Below the pieces are notes generated by a model. That model saw nothing but the letters and a program-made list of their open reading frames with translations. It ran no database searches and had not been told where the DNA came from. A stretch of DNA of 64,000 nt from JAAEUB01 sp964550345 (GTDB taxonomy: Bacteria; Pseudomonadota; Alphaproteobacteria; Rhodobacterales; Rhodobacteraceae), in NCBI GenBank assembly GCA_964550345.1, contig CAZJYZ010000002.1, positions 75,440-139,439 of the forward strand. Direction: 5' to 3'. The position numbers and the translations under genes were made by a program. Positions 42,963 through 52,014 of the stretch are shown piece by piece. Within the stretch, counting starts at the first letter, position 1; every line of letters begins with the position of its first letter.

Positions 42963-43031
42963 TTGACGACTCTTTCACCCCCACGCGAAGCACCAGCAAT
43001 TTCCCGCAGGAAAATCGCCACCGCCCCGCTG

Positions 43032-43045
43032 GTGAAAATTTTCAC
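43032..43045. promoter_or_regulatory. perfect 14-base palindrome between alpha-2-macroglobulin and pbpC
   Basis: GTGAAAATTTTCAC is self-complementary over its full length and sits in the gap before pbpC. It is followed by a second AAAATTTT. It may be an operator or part of a dispersed intergenic element. Confidence 0.35.
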
Positions 43046-43091
43046 AAAAATTTTGCTGACGGGAGGCTCGCTTCGCCCGCTATTTCCCATC

Positions 43092-46000
43092 TCACTCGGT
43101 TATCCGTACCCGCCCCGTTTCGCCATGTGCCCGGAAAGTTGGCCGGTACATGTCTTCTACCGATGCGGCCGGGTGAGCAAAGTCACCCGGGGTAATGGCA
43201 CGGACAATATAAGCCAGCCGGAAGGGCTTTTCCGAGAGCCAGTCAACCGCTGCCAGGAACCGTTCCTGTCGGAACTCGGTATTCTCCGGGTTCGTATTCA
43301 GTTGCAGCCAGTCGAGCGCTTTCACATCCCCAGCCCGCAACAGATTCGGGTTGTCGATCTCAAAGCCTGCCGGAAGTGGATCATTGACCATCAGGCGGCC
43401 TTCCGAGGAGCCAAAGGGCTTGACCGTCAGTAACGTAACCAGCCGCGTGCCTTGTGCCACCCGGGCAATTTCGACCGGTTCACCCTCCATGGTGAAATAG
43501 CGCCTTTCGATGGCATAGCCCTGCCCACCGGCAGGTTCCGGCACCAATGGGACGCCGTAGGTTGTAAGCGTCATTTCGGTGCTGCTATCGCCGCCGTTAT
43601 GGACATCGGTCGACCCGCCCCGTGTCTGGCTGTCCAGCACTTCCACAAAGGGGCCGGAATGGGCAACACCGTTTACCATCAGCCCGCTATCCACGCCTGC
43701 GTTGACCAGCGCATTCGTGGCCATCAGTGACCACATGGCTTCCTGCGTTGACAGGTATTTGTCACTGCGCGCGACACGGGCTGTCAGAATTTCGCGGTCA
43801 ATCACATTACTGCCAGCCTCGACTGCAAGCGTAAGAACCGCCGCGGCATCGCGCAGGTTGGTGCCGTAATCATCACGCCAGACCTGCCCGGCCGGTGCCT
43901 TGATCCGTGCCAATTTCCGCGCTGCGCGCAGGAACATGGCGTCGGCACGCCCCGGGTCGCCGTAAGAGGCAAGGGCTGCCCCTAATTGCGCTGCTGCAAG
44001 GGCGGATGAGAACGCATCGCCCTTTTCGTCAACGTAGTAGCGCAGATCGCCCATCGAGGCCGCACCTTCGCGTGCCAGAACATAGAGCGCATAGGCAATG
44101 GCCTGACCGCCGCTGTCAAAGTCAGGGGCATAGTTCACCCGGTTGCGAAGGTTATCCATAGCGGCGCGGAAGGCTGTATCCGGCACCTGATAGCCCAATG
44201 CGCGGGCGCGTGACAGGAAGTCTGAGACATAAGCATCAAGCCAGAGGTCGCCCGAGCTTGGGCGCCACAGGCCGAAACTGCCAGCCGCACTTTGGTTCGA
44301 CAAAACCTTGTCGATAGCGGTGGTTATCCGTGATGGGATGTTTTCACGATCCGTCAACCCCATCGCCTCGGCCACATTGCCGAAATAAAGCAAAGGCATG
44401 GCGCGCGAGGTCAGCTGCTCGGTACAGCCGTATGGGTACCTGTCCAGTCGGTCCAGAAGTGCCGGGGCATTGATCTGCGCCAGCGCACCGGCGGCAAGCG
44501 TGGCGCGGCCAGTGCCGGGCACAAGATCGGCGAAAACGTTGGCGTCGAGTGTGAAGCTGTCACCAGCGGCAAGGTCGAAACGCGAAACGCGGGTAACCTC
44601 TGGATCATTTGCCTGCACCGGCAGCATCAGCACCTTGGTCAAACGTTGGCCTGTCGGCGTCGTTAGCGCCAGTTCAATCCTGTGAATGCCGGGTTGTAAG
44701 GCCGTGACCGGCACTGAAAGGCGCGCTGTGCCCTGATTTGCCAGTGTCAGACGCTCTGGCGCGGCGGAGGTATCCACGCTCACGCCCTGACCATTTATGG
44801 AAAGCTGCATTTCCCCGGCAGGACCGGTGGCATGCACAAGCTCAAGCAGCAGACGGGCGGAATCGCCCGGCGCCATGAAGCGCGGCAGGCTGGCGGTCAT
44901 CACAACCGGGTCACGTACCAGCACGTCTTCTTCGGCTTGTCCTACGCCAGTTGAAGACCAGACCACGGCCATCAGCCGGACGGTGCCGTTAAACTCCGGC
45001 ATATCAAAGCTGGCACGGGCAACCCCATCAGGTCCGAGCGTCAACAGGCCGGAAAACTGCGCCACAAGCTCTTCGGTCGGGGGCGGGGCCTGCATACGCT
45101 CTTGCGCAAAGGCATCCCCACCAGAGCGGATAGCACCCAGCGCGCCGTTCGTGCCATCAATGAGGCGTCCGTAGATATCGCGTAGGCCCATGCCTAGACG
45201 GCGCTGGCCAAAGTAATGCGTGCTTGGGTCAGGGCTGGCAAAGGATGTCAGGTTCAATATGCCCACATCCACCGCAGCAATGGTGGCATAAACCTGTTCA
45301 CCGGGCACACCACCTTCAACATGCAGGGCAACGTCCAGCGGCCCGCGCGGTTTGACCTCGGACGCAACCTCAAGCATCGCGTTCAGTTGATGCGCACCGG
45401 GGTCGACACTTGCATGGGTCAGACCAAGGGCGCGGGTCGGGTTGTGGCCGCCCGCGTCATCCATGGGCTGGATCAGGGTGGCGGTGACATAGGCGCCGGC
45501 CCCCCAATCGTCTGTGACCGGCAAGGTGACGGTATTTTCACCGGCCATAACGTCAACCGGCTGCATATGGATCAGGCGGTTGGACATGACTGCAACCAGC
45601 ACCTTGCCCGACACACGCGGCACCATACGCAAAGTTGCCGTGTCACCAGGCCGGTAGCTATCGCTGTCCAGCGATAATTCCAGCATGTCCGGCGTTGTCG
45701 AGGCATCGGCGGCGCCATACCAGCCAGCATAGAAATTTGTCGCTGATGTCAGGGGGATTTCGACACCGATGGCTTCTACCACAACCTCAAACTGCCCCCA
45801 GGTTACTGGCGCGGTGATTTCTACCGGAGCGTTGCCCAAAGTAGCCTGGCCTGACGCGATCTGAGTGCGGGTGGTGACAGGGTCCCAGTTCCAGGACCCA
45901 TGCAGGGAATACCATTGGTAACGGGTGTTCACGCGATTGATGCGCCAGGTGACCTGCATAGGTGTTGGCGACAGATCAGCGCCGAGTGCGATCAGGCTAA

Positions 46001-48533
46001 AGCGCGCTTCGCTGCCTTCGGGCAGGTCATCGTCAAAAGCTGGTTTGATACCAATCAATGCGCTGTCCGGGGTCAGCATTTTGGTCAGGCTACGTTCAAC
46101 CGGGCGGCCCGAGGCTTCGGATACGCGCAAGGTGGCGGTTGCCTCCAGCGGCACGCCGGGCGCGTTGATCTCGGGGAAGGTCACCGGCAAAACGGCGTTC
46201 CCGGCTGCATTGGTACGCATGTCACCGGGCAGAGTGCCCCATTCGGTGTCTATGTAGCGATCATAGTGACCAAAGACATATCCCGGCCAGCCTTCGACAG
46301 AATCTGCAGGGCGCAGCACGACATCGCCTTCAATTGGCAGATCAGCGCCCGGCGCGCCAAAAAGGTAGCGGGCGGAAACCGACAGGCTTGGCGTGTCGGA
46401 CACGCGCAAAGGCCCATCGGGTAGGGCAAGGTCAAAGTCGATGCGTTCTGGCAGGAAATCTTCGACCAGCAAAGTACGGCTGATCAAAGCAGGCGCATCC
46501 GGATCGGCGTGGAAATCCAGCCGCCATGTGCCTCGCGGCACGGACCCACCAAGCTGCATGTCAAAGATATGACCTCCGGCACCTGAACCGGTAGACAAAT
46601 GGCGCGCATATTCAACGCCGTCTGGGCGGGTCAGGATAGCGGTGACAGGCAAGGCGGCGATGCCCTCAGCCGTTCCGTCACGGGCCAGTGCAGTTGCGTG
46701 GATCACCTCGCCCGCGCGATAGGCGCCACGGTCTGTGGTTGCAAAAAGATCAATGGGTGGGGAAGGCGGACGGCCCTCGACGCCGCGATCAGACAGGTCA
46801 AATTCCGGTTCGGTCAGGGACAGGAAGGCCATGTCGTCGCTAGTGCCTCTGACTACGACCAAAGCGGGGGAGGAGCTGTCCAGCCCGGCTGTCAGACCCG
46901 CCGGGAAATTCACATAGCCATTGGCATCGGACGTGGCAGTGCCAAGCACGGCATTGGCGCGCGAAATCAGCTCGACCTCAGCGCCTGCCATGGGCTCCGC
47001 AGAGGCGAGGGAACGGGTGAAGACGTGCAGACCGTCACTTCCCAGCATGGTGGCAAGGCCAATATCCGAGATGACAAACCATTGTGAGGCGGCCGGGTTG
47101 TCGTAAGGATCAGTTCCGGGCACCGAAGCCTGCAGCATGTAAATGCCGGGGGGCTGGTCGACAATAGCCTGCCCGATGGGCAGACGGGTCGTGACATTCT
47201 GGTTCAGCTCGCTTTCAACCTGACCGGTGCCGCTCCAGACCTCTTGTGCCATGGCATCGGAAAACCGTTCCTCTTCCCATGGGCCTAACGAACGACCGAA
47301 ATAATTTTCCTGAAAGGCGCGCACCATGTTGCGGTCGCTGATCCGGCGCAACACGAGGTCAATCTCGGATACATTCACGGCGACAACCGGCAGGCCCGCA
47401 TCGGGCGAGTTTGGCAATACGTAAGCGCGGCCCGGAAAATGCACCGAGGGGTCACGGTCACGTACATACATGTTCAGCGTTGCTGGCCGCACCAGAACTT
47501 CGCCCGACGCAGCCGGAAGCCCGGCGCGAAGGGTAACGCGGTAGCGCGTGCCATGCGTGACGCCGGTAAGGCAAATCTCGCGCCCCGTAGCTTCGACCGC
47601 GAGGCCAGTTACGTCGGTTTGAACGAATGGGGTATAATCGACGCCAACAGCCACAAGGCTTTCGTTGAACTCAGCACAGATCCGGGGATTAGCCGAATTT
47701 GCATCGACCCGGTGATCGGCGACGCGGAAGCCGAATTTGGCGATAGCGTCATTAAGAGCGACCTCGGTATCGTTGCGCGGGGAAAGCTCCTGCGCCAGAC
47801 GAAGGGTTGGAATAGTGTCGCGACCACGGTTAAGCGCCAGCAGGCCATCTGACAATAGGATCAGGGCATTTGCACGCTGCGCCTGGCTTTGACCGCGCAA
47901 AAAGCCGTTGATTGCCGCCGACACGCCCTGCACCCGGTATGAGCGCTGATCCCCGTTGTTTGAGGTGCGCAGGGCTAAAGACAGGCGGGCAAATTCCAGC
48001 CAGTCAGCAGCAGAATCCGTCTGCACGACCACCCCGCCTGCAAATTTCATGGCTGAAACCAGATTGCCTTCGTTTTCGCCATTGCGGGTGCCATTCCTAA
48101 GGGATTCAAGCGACCAGCCACCGACGACAAAGTCATGCGGCAGATCAATCGCCTGTTCGCGCGCATTTGTCAGGTCTTGCTGACGTAAGAAGGACAATTC
48201 GGCCTCTCGGGCCGAGGCATTCGCAAGGATTTGAGCGTTGGTCGGCACAATCTCGGCCGAAAAGGCGCCGGCAAATTCCGAACTTTCCGAAGCGGCACCT
48301 TTGAGGAAACAGGCATTTTTGTTGGTGTTGAACGTATAGGCATGGCACGCTGTATTCGCCAGACAGGCATTTTCACAGGCACGCATATCGGTATCAAAGA
48401 TGTTTTGCAGATCAGATCCAAAAAAATCTGTGTTGCGATAAAGTATGACCCTTCGATCAGGTACGACACTTTCGGCAATCGCCAGATCATTAAAAAGAAA
48501 AGCAAAAATTATGAATGTAAGAAATTTGCGCAT
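43092..48533 (-). CDS. alpha-2-macroglobulin family protease-trapping protein, with N-terminal PAN-like domain
   Basis: A 1813-residue secreted protein of the bacterial alpha-2-macroglobulin family (YfhM-like), which traps proteases through a reactive thioester. Residues 1-20 are a signal peptide (MRKFLTFIIFAFLFNDLAIAE). The mature N-terminus (20-95) has six or so Cys in PAN/apple-like spacing (MRACENACLANTACHAYTFNTNKNACFLKG). The macroglobulin repeats follow, then the thioester GCTEQ at 1369-1373, with an adjacent alpha-helical ring domain. The reactive Cys1370 is intact. The frame is open to 48905, but ATG 48531-48533 follows AAAGGAGGCACCG. pbpC follows downstream. Confidence 0.93.
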   Translation of the reverse strand: MRKFLTFIIFAFLFNDLAIAESVVPDRRVILYRNTDFFGSDLQNIFDTDMRACENACLANTACHAYTFNTNKNACFLKGAASESSEFAGAFSAEIVPTNAQILANASAREAELSFLRQQDLTNAREQAIDLPHDFVVGGWSLESLRNGTRNGENEGNLVSAMKFAGGVVVQTDSAADWLEFARLSLALRTSNNGDQRSYRVQGVSAAINGFLRGQSQAQRANALILLSDGLLALNRGRDTIPTLRLAQELSPRNDTEVALNDAIAKFGFRVADHRVDANSANPRICAEFNESLVAVGVDYTPFVQTDVTGLAVEATGREICLTGVTHGTRYRVTLRAGLPAASGEVLVRPATLNMYVRDRDPSVHFPGRAYVLPNSPDAGLPVVAVNVSEIDLVLRRISDRNMVRAFQENYFGRSLGPWEEERFSDAMAQEVWSGTGQVESELNQNVTTRLPIGQAIVDQPPGIYMLQASVPGTDPYDNPAASQWFVISDIGLATMLGSDGLHVFTRSLASAEPMAGAEVELISRANAVLGTATSDANGYVNFPAGLTAGLDSSSPALVVVRGTSDDMAFLSLTEPEFDLSDRGVEGRPPSPPIDLFATTDRGAYRAGEVIHATALARDGTAEGIAALPVTAILTRPDGVEYARHLSTGSGAGGHIFDMQLGGSVPRGTWRLDFHADPDAPALISRTLLVEDFLPERIDFDLALPDGPLRVSDTPSLSVSARYLFGAPGADLPIEGDVVLRPADSVEGWPGYVFGHYDRYIDTEWGTLPGDMRTNAAGNAVLPVTFPEINAPGVPLEATATLRVSEASGRPVERSLTKMLTPDSALIGIKPAFDDDLPEGSEARFSLIALGADLSPTPMQVTWRINRVNTRYQWYSLHGSWNWDPVTTRTQIASGQATLGNAPVEITAPVTWGQFEVVVEAIGVEIPLTSATNFYAGWYGAADASTTPDMLELSLDSDSYRPGDTATLRMVPRVSGKVLVAVMSNRLIHMQPVDVMAGENTVTLPVTDDWGAGAYVTATLIQPMDDAGGHNPTRALGLTHASVDPGAHQLNAMLEVASEVKPRGPLDVALHVEGGVPGEQVYATIAAVDVGILNLTSFASPDPSTHYFGQRRLGMGLRDIYGRLIDGTNGALGAIRSGGDAFAQERMQAPPPTEELVAQFSGLLTLGPDGVARASFDMPEFNGTVRLMAVVWSSTGVGQAEEDVLVRDPVVMTASLPRFMAPGDSARLLLELVHATGPAGEMQLSINGQGVSVDTSAAPERLTLANQGTARLSVPVTALQPGIHRIELALTTPTGQRLTKVLMLPVQANDPEVTRVSRFDLAAGDSFTLDANVFADLVPGTGRATLAAGALAQINAPALLDRLDRYPYGCTEQLTSRAMPLLYFGNVAEAMGLTDRENIPSRITTAIDKVLSNQSAAGSFGLWRPSSGDLWLDAYVSDFLSRARALGYQVPDTAFRAAMDNLRNRVNYAPDFDSGGQAIAYALYVLAREGAASMGDLRYYVDEKGDAFSSALAAAQLGAALASYGDPGRADAMFLRAARKLARIKAPAGQVWRDDYGTNLRDAAAVLTLAVEAGSNVIDREILTARVARSDKYLSTQEAMWSLMATNALVNAGVDSGLMVNGVAHSGPFVEVLDSQTRGGSTDVHNGGDSSTEMTLTTYGVPLVPEPAGGQGYAIERRYFTMEGEPVEIARVAQGTRLVTLLTVKPFGSSEGRLMVNDPLPAGFEIDNPNLLRAGDVKALDWLQLNTNPENTEFRQERFLAAVDWLSEKPFRLAYIVRAITPGDFAHPAASVEDMYRPTFRAHGETGRVRITE

Positions 48534-48678
48534 CGGTGCCTCCTTTGCGTGCCGGGTCATGCTGGCACAGCTTTCGTGACAAGGCAAGAAATCCACTGTG
48601 CGATTAAGGCTCTGTTCACCTTGAATGGGCATGATCCTGCTGAGGAAGGGCAGAATGCCCGAGAGATGGAGGGAAGGC

Positions 48679-51153
48679 ATGAGTTTAGAGGATCTGTTGG
48701 CGCGTGAGCGCAGGGCGCGTATGGCGGCAGAGCGGCAATTGCAGCAAAAACAAGGGGAACTCCTCGAAGCTAACCGAATGCTCGCCTCGCATGCCCGCAA
48801 CTTGTCGGATGAGATCGTCGAGACCCGTGAAGTTGTCGAGGAGGTGAAAGAGGAAAACACCATCGTGCGCGCTGACCTTGAAAAGGCAACGCATGAAGTT
48901 GTCATTCACAAACGCAGGCTGCTTGATTCTCTTGAAACCATTCAGGATGGCTTTGCCGTCTTTGACCGTGATTCCCGCCTGGTTATTGCAAATGGCGCTT
49001 ATCTTGCGCCGTTCGACGGGCTGGAATGTATGCAACCGGGTATGCGCTATCACGATATTGTCCAGATAATGCTGGAAGAGGGTATTGTTGATATCGGCGA
49101 TCAGCACCCTCGGAACTGGCATGACGAAATGCTGTCCCGCTGGTCGTCGCCGCAAATTGAACAAAAGGTGATCAAATTCTGGGATCAAACCTATGTGCGG
49201 CTGGTTGATCGCCGCTCAGAGGGCGGGGATACGGTCTCGATGGGGCTAAATATAACCGATGCCATGCGTTATGAACGCGAGCTGGAAGAAGCACGAGACC
49301 GGGCCGAGGCGGCAAGCCGGGCTAAAAGTGCGTTCCTTGCCAATATGAGCCACGAGATCCGCACACCAATGAATGGTGTTGTCGGAATGGCTGACCTTAT
49401 GGCGGAAAGTGATCTGGATAAAGAACAGCAGCTCTATATTGATACGATCCGGGAATCAGGAAATGCGCTTCTGACCATCATTAACGATGTGTTGGATTTC
49501 TCAAAAATGGAGGCATCTAAACTGAGCCTGAACCCGGCTCCTTTTGATCTGGAGCGCACGGTACTGGATATCGTTACCCTGATGCAGCCAACGATTCGCG
49601 AAAAAAACCTGCAGCTACTGATCGACTATGACATGTTCCTGCCCACCGAATATGAAGGCGATCAGGTGCGCATCCGCCAGATCCTGACAAACCTGATAGG
49701 CAATGCGGTCAAGTTCACGCATGAGGGTCATGTATTGATCCGGGTTGTTGGGCTGCCGGTGGAGCCGGGTCCCTGCCAGCGCATTCATATTACCGTTGAA
49801 GACAGCGGTATCGGCATCTCACCTGAAATGCAGGGACAAGTGTTTGGCGAGTTCAATCAGGTAGAAGATGAAAGAAACCGCAATTTTGAAGGTACCGGCC
49901 TGGGTCTGGCCATTTCCAAACAGCTGGTTGAGCTGATGGGGGGTGAAATCTGGGTGGAAAGCGAACAAGGTGTGGGCTCGTGTTTTGGAATGCACGTCAC
50001 CCTGCCGATCATTGAACAGACGCATGAAACTGAGCTGCCGCAATGGCTGAAGCATGCGCTGGTCATCATGCCCGACGGCATGCACCGAAATATTCTTGAA
50101 AAGCGTATGATTGCGCTTGGTATGACTGTAACCACCTTTGAAAATCCGGATCCACACCTTTCAGAAGCTGAGGATGCCGACATTATCTTTGTGGAAGATC
50201 TCCCATCGGGGCAGGACGCCGGCAGCTTTGCCAATAGTCTGCATAACCTAAGGAACCATGTCCGAATAATTAAGGTCACCTCTCCCGGAAAAGCAGGGGA
50301 TGACACTGGTGGCATCTTTGACGGTTCAATAAGCAAGCCGCTGATGCGCCCGGACCTGATAAAGGTCCTGACAGATATGTCCGCACATGCGCCAGCTGAA
50401 CCGACCGCTATCACGCCCGAGGTTTCTTCTGAGCCACAAGCATTGCAACGGTCGGTGCAACCGGAAGGCACACGCATGCGGGAAGTCGCCCCTCAAACCC
50501 AACCTGTTTTTGGGTCTTCACGGCAAGTTGCAGCGCGGAGAACGCTTGCACAAACCGATATGGCCAAAGCTCCATCTGATGGCCTCATTACTGAGGACCA
50601 GGAGATGCAGACGGATGCAGCACCTGATACCGAGGAGCGGACAGAGCCGTTACTCCCTAATACGCCTGCATCATTCGACCCTGTGAATGATGGCCTGCAG
50701 ACCCAACCCCCAACTGCACCGGCAATGCGCGCCATGCGCATTCTCGCGGCCGAAGATAACAAAACCAACCGTTTTGTATTTTCAAAACTGGTTAAAACGT
50801 TGGATATTGAGCTGGAATTTGCCACGAATGGACATGAGGCGGTTGCAGCCTTTCTGACCCTCCGCCCTGACTTGGTCTTCATGGATATTTCAATGCCGGG
50901 GATGGACGGCAAAGAGGCAACCCGCGCCATTCGGGCCATTGAAAACGATGCAGGTTTGTCACGTACAAGGATTGTTGCCCTGACAGCGCACGCAATGACG
51001 GGTGATGGTGAAGAAATCATGTCTCATGGTCTGGATGCACATCTTACGAAGCCTCTGCGTAAACCGGCTATTTTGGCCGAGATTAGCGCGCATTGCCCCG
51101 CCGAAGCTCGCCCGGTCTTTCCTGAAGAAGAAAAGCAAGCTGTCGGCAGTTAG
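48679..51153 (+). CDS. hybrid sensor histidine kinase/response regulator
   Basis: An 824-residue cytosolic-type kinase with no membrane helices. It starts with a coiled coil (1-75, MSLEDLLARERRARMAAERQLQQKQ...) and a PAS-like domain (85-200, LETIQDGFAVFDRDSRLVIAN). Then come HisKA with phospho-His225 in FLANMSHEIRTPMNG, HATPase (about 325-440: ILTNLIGNAVKFTHEG, EDSGIGI, FEGTGLGLAISKQLVE), and a Pro-rich linker. The C-terminal receiver (687-800) has phospho-Asp736 in VFMDISMPGMDG and Lys in HLTKPLRKP. A middle region around 450-560 looks like a weak second receiver. Start ATG 48679 after GGAGGGAAGGC; divergent from the alpha-2-macroglobulin gene. Signal unknown. Confidence 0.92.
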   Translation: MSLEDLLARERRARMAAERQLQQKQGELLEANRMLASHARNLSDEIVETREVVEEVKEENTIVRADLEKATHEVVIHKRRLLDSLETIQDGFAVFDRDSRLVIANGAYLAPFDGLECMQPGMRYHDIVQIMLEEGIVDIGDQHPRNWHDEMLSRWSSPQIEQKVIKFWDQTYVRLVDRRSEGGDTVSMGLNITDAMRYERELEEARDRAEAASRAKSAFLANMSHEIRTPMNGVVGMADLMAESDLDKEQQLYIDTIRESGNALLTIINDVLDFSKMEASKLSLNPAPFDLERTVLDIVTLMQPTIREKNLQLLIDYDMFLPTEYEGDQVRIRQILTNLIGNAVKFTHEGHVLIRVVGLPVEPGPCQRIHITVEDSGIGISPEMQGQVFGEFNQVEDERNRNFEGTGLGLAISKQLVELMGGEIWVESEQGVGSCFGMHVTLPIIEQTHETELPQWLKHALVIMPDGMHRNILEKRMIALGMTVTTFENPDPHLSEAEDADIIFVEDLPSGQDAGSFANSLHNLRNHVRIIKVTSPGKAGDDTGGIFDGSISKPLMRPDLIKVLTDMSAHAPAEPTAITPEVSSEPQALQRSVQPEGTRMREVAPQTQPVFGSSRQVAARRTLAQTDMAKAPSDGLITEDQEMQTDAAPDTEERTEPLLPNTPASFDPVNDGLQTQPPTAPAMRAMRILAAEDNKTNRFVFSKLVKTLDIELEFATNGHEAVAAFLTLRPDLVFMDISMPGMDGKEATRAIRAIENDAGLSRTRIVALTAHAMTGDGEEIMSHGLDAHLTKPLRKPAILAEISAHCPAEARPVFPEEEKQAVGS

Positions 51154-51247
51154 GAAATGCTGTTGTCTGCCTGGATGCAGGGATACATTTTACCTTTACA
51201 CCGGATTCTTCAGCGGGTCTGCCCAGCAGAATGGCAGGCGGTCAGAT

Positions 51248-52012
51248 TCAAGCGTTTTCGTTTCGGACAAATACCCAAGTGTCACCATCGGTCATATCGG
51301 CCCGGAAGCGATACCCGCCAGCGTCAAAATCCTTCAGGCTTTCGGGATCTGTCAGCCGATGCTGGATAATAAAACGCGCCATGGAGCCCCGGGCTTTTTT
51401 TGCGAAAAACGATACCACTTTCGGGCCACCTTCCCGCATCTCCATGAAAACGGGCGTGATAACGCGTAAATCCAACGTCGCCGTGTCGACCGCTTTGAAA
51501 TATTCAACCGAAGCGCAGTTAACCAAAATGTCTGTGCCCATTGTTTCAGCCTGTTGGTTCAACGCTGATGCAATCCGGTTGCCCCAAAACTCATACAGAT
51601 TACGTCCGCGCGGATTTTCAAGCCGAGACCCCATTTCCAGCCTGTGCGGCTGAATGGCGTCAAGTGGGCGCAGCAGGCCATAGAGGCCGGACAGAAGGCG
51701 CAGATGTTCCTGCGCATAGGCCATTTCATCGGGCTCCAGACTTGCCGCTTCGATCCCTGCATAAGTGTCACCCGAGAACAGCTCAATCGCTGGTTTTTGC
51801 CCTTGGCCGTTGCCGAAAGCGTCAAACCGCTCGGCGTTTATGGCACCTAGTTTTGGTGAGATATGCATGAGCTTTTCCAGCTGCGGACCATTGAGCTTTC
51901 CAGCCACCCCGGCCAGTGTTGTGGCCTCATCCAGAAATTCAGGGAAAGTCGTATCCGATCTTTCTGTCGGGTTTTCATCCAACCGTTTGGCTGGGGAGAC
52001 AACAACAAGCAT
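51248..52012 (-). CDS. yaaA: peroxide stress protein YaaA
   Basis: A 254-residue protein of the YaaA/DUF328 family, which in E. coli limits free iron during H2O2 stress. Starts MLVVVSPAKRLDENP (the S-P-A-K motif), then KLMHISPKLGAINAERF, SGDTYAGIEA, LRLLSGLYGLLRPLDAIQPHRLEMGSRL and YEFWGNRI, ending in a KVVSFFAKKARGSMARFI stretch, all conserved. It follows recQ by two bases on the same strand and is likely in an operon with it. Confidence 0.95.
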   Translation of the reverse strand: MLVVVSPAKRLDENPTERSDTTFPEFLDEATTLAGVAGKLNGPQLEKLMHISPKLGAINAERFDAFGNGQGQKPAIELFSGDTYAGIEAASLEPDEMAYAQEHLRLLSGLYGLLRPLDAIQPHRLEMGSRLENPRGRNLYEFWGNRIASALNQQAETMGTDILVNCASVEYFKAVDTATLDLRVITPVFMEMREGGPKVVSFFAKKARGSMARFIIQHRLTDPESLKDFDAGGYRFRADMTDGDTWVFVRNENA

Positions 52013-52014
52013 GT

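Noticed and set aside
45900..46424. 174-aa plus-strand ORF
   Set aside because: Antisense of the alpha-2-macroglobulin gene.
48534..48905. Upstream extension of the alpha-2-macroglobulin frame
   Set aside because: It overlaps the divergent kinase gene; the start at 48533 has AAAGGAGG and a signal peptide.
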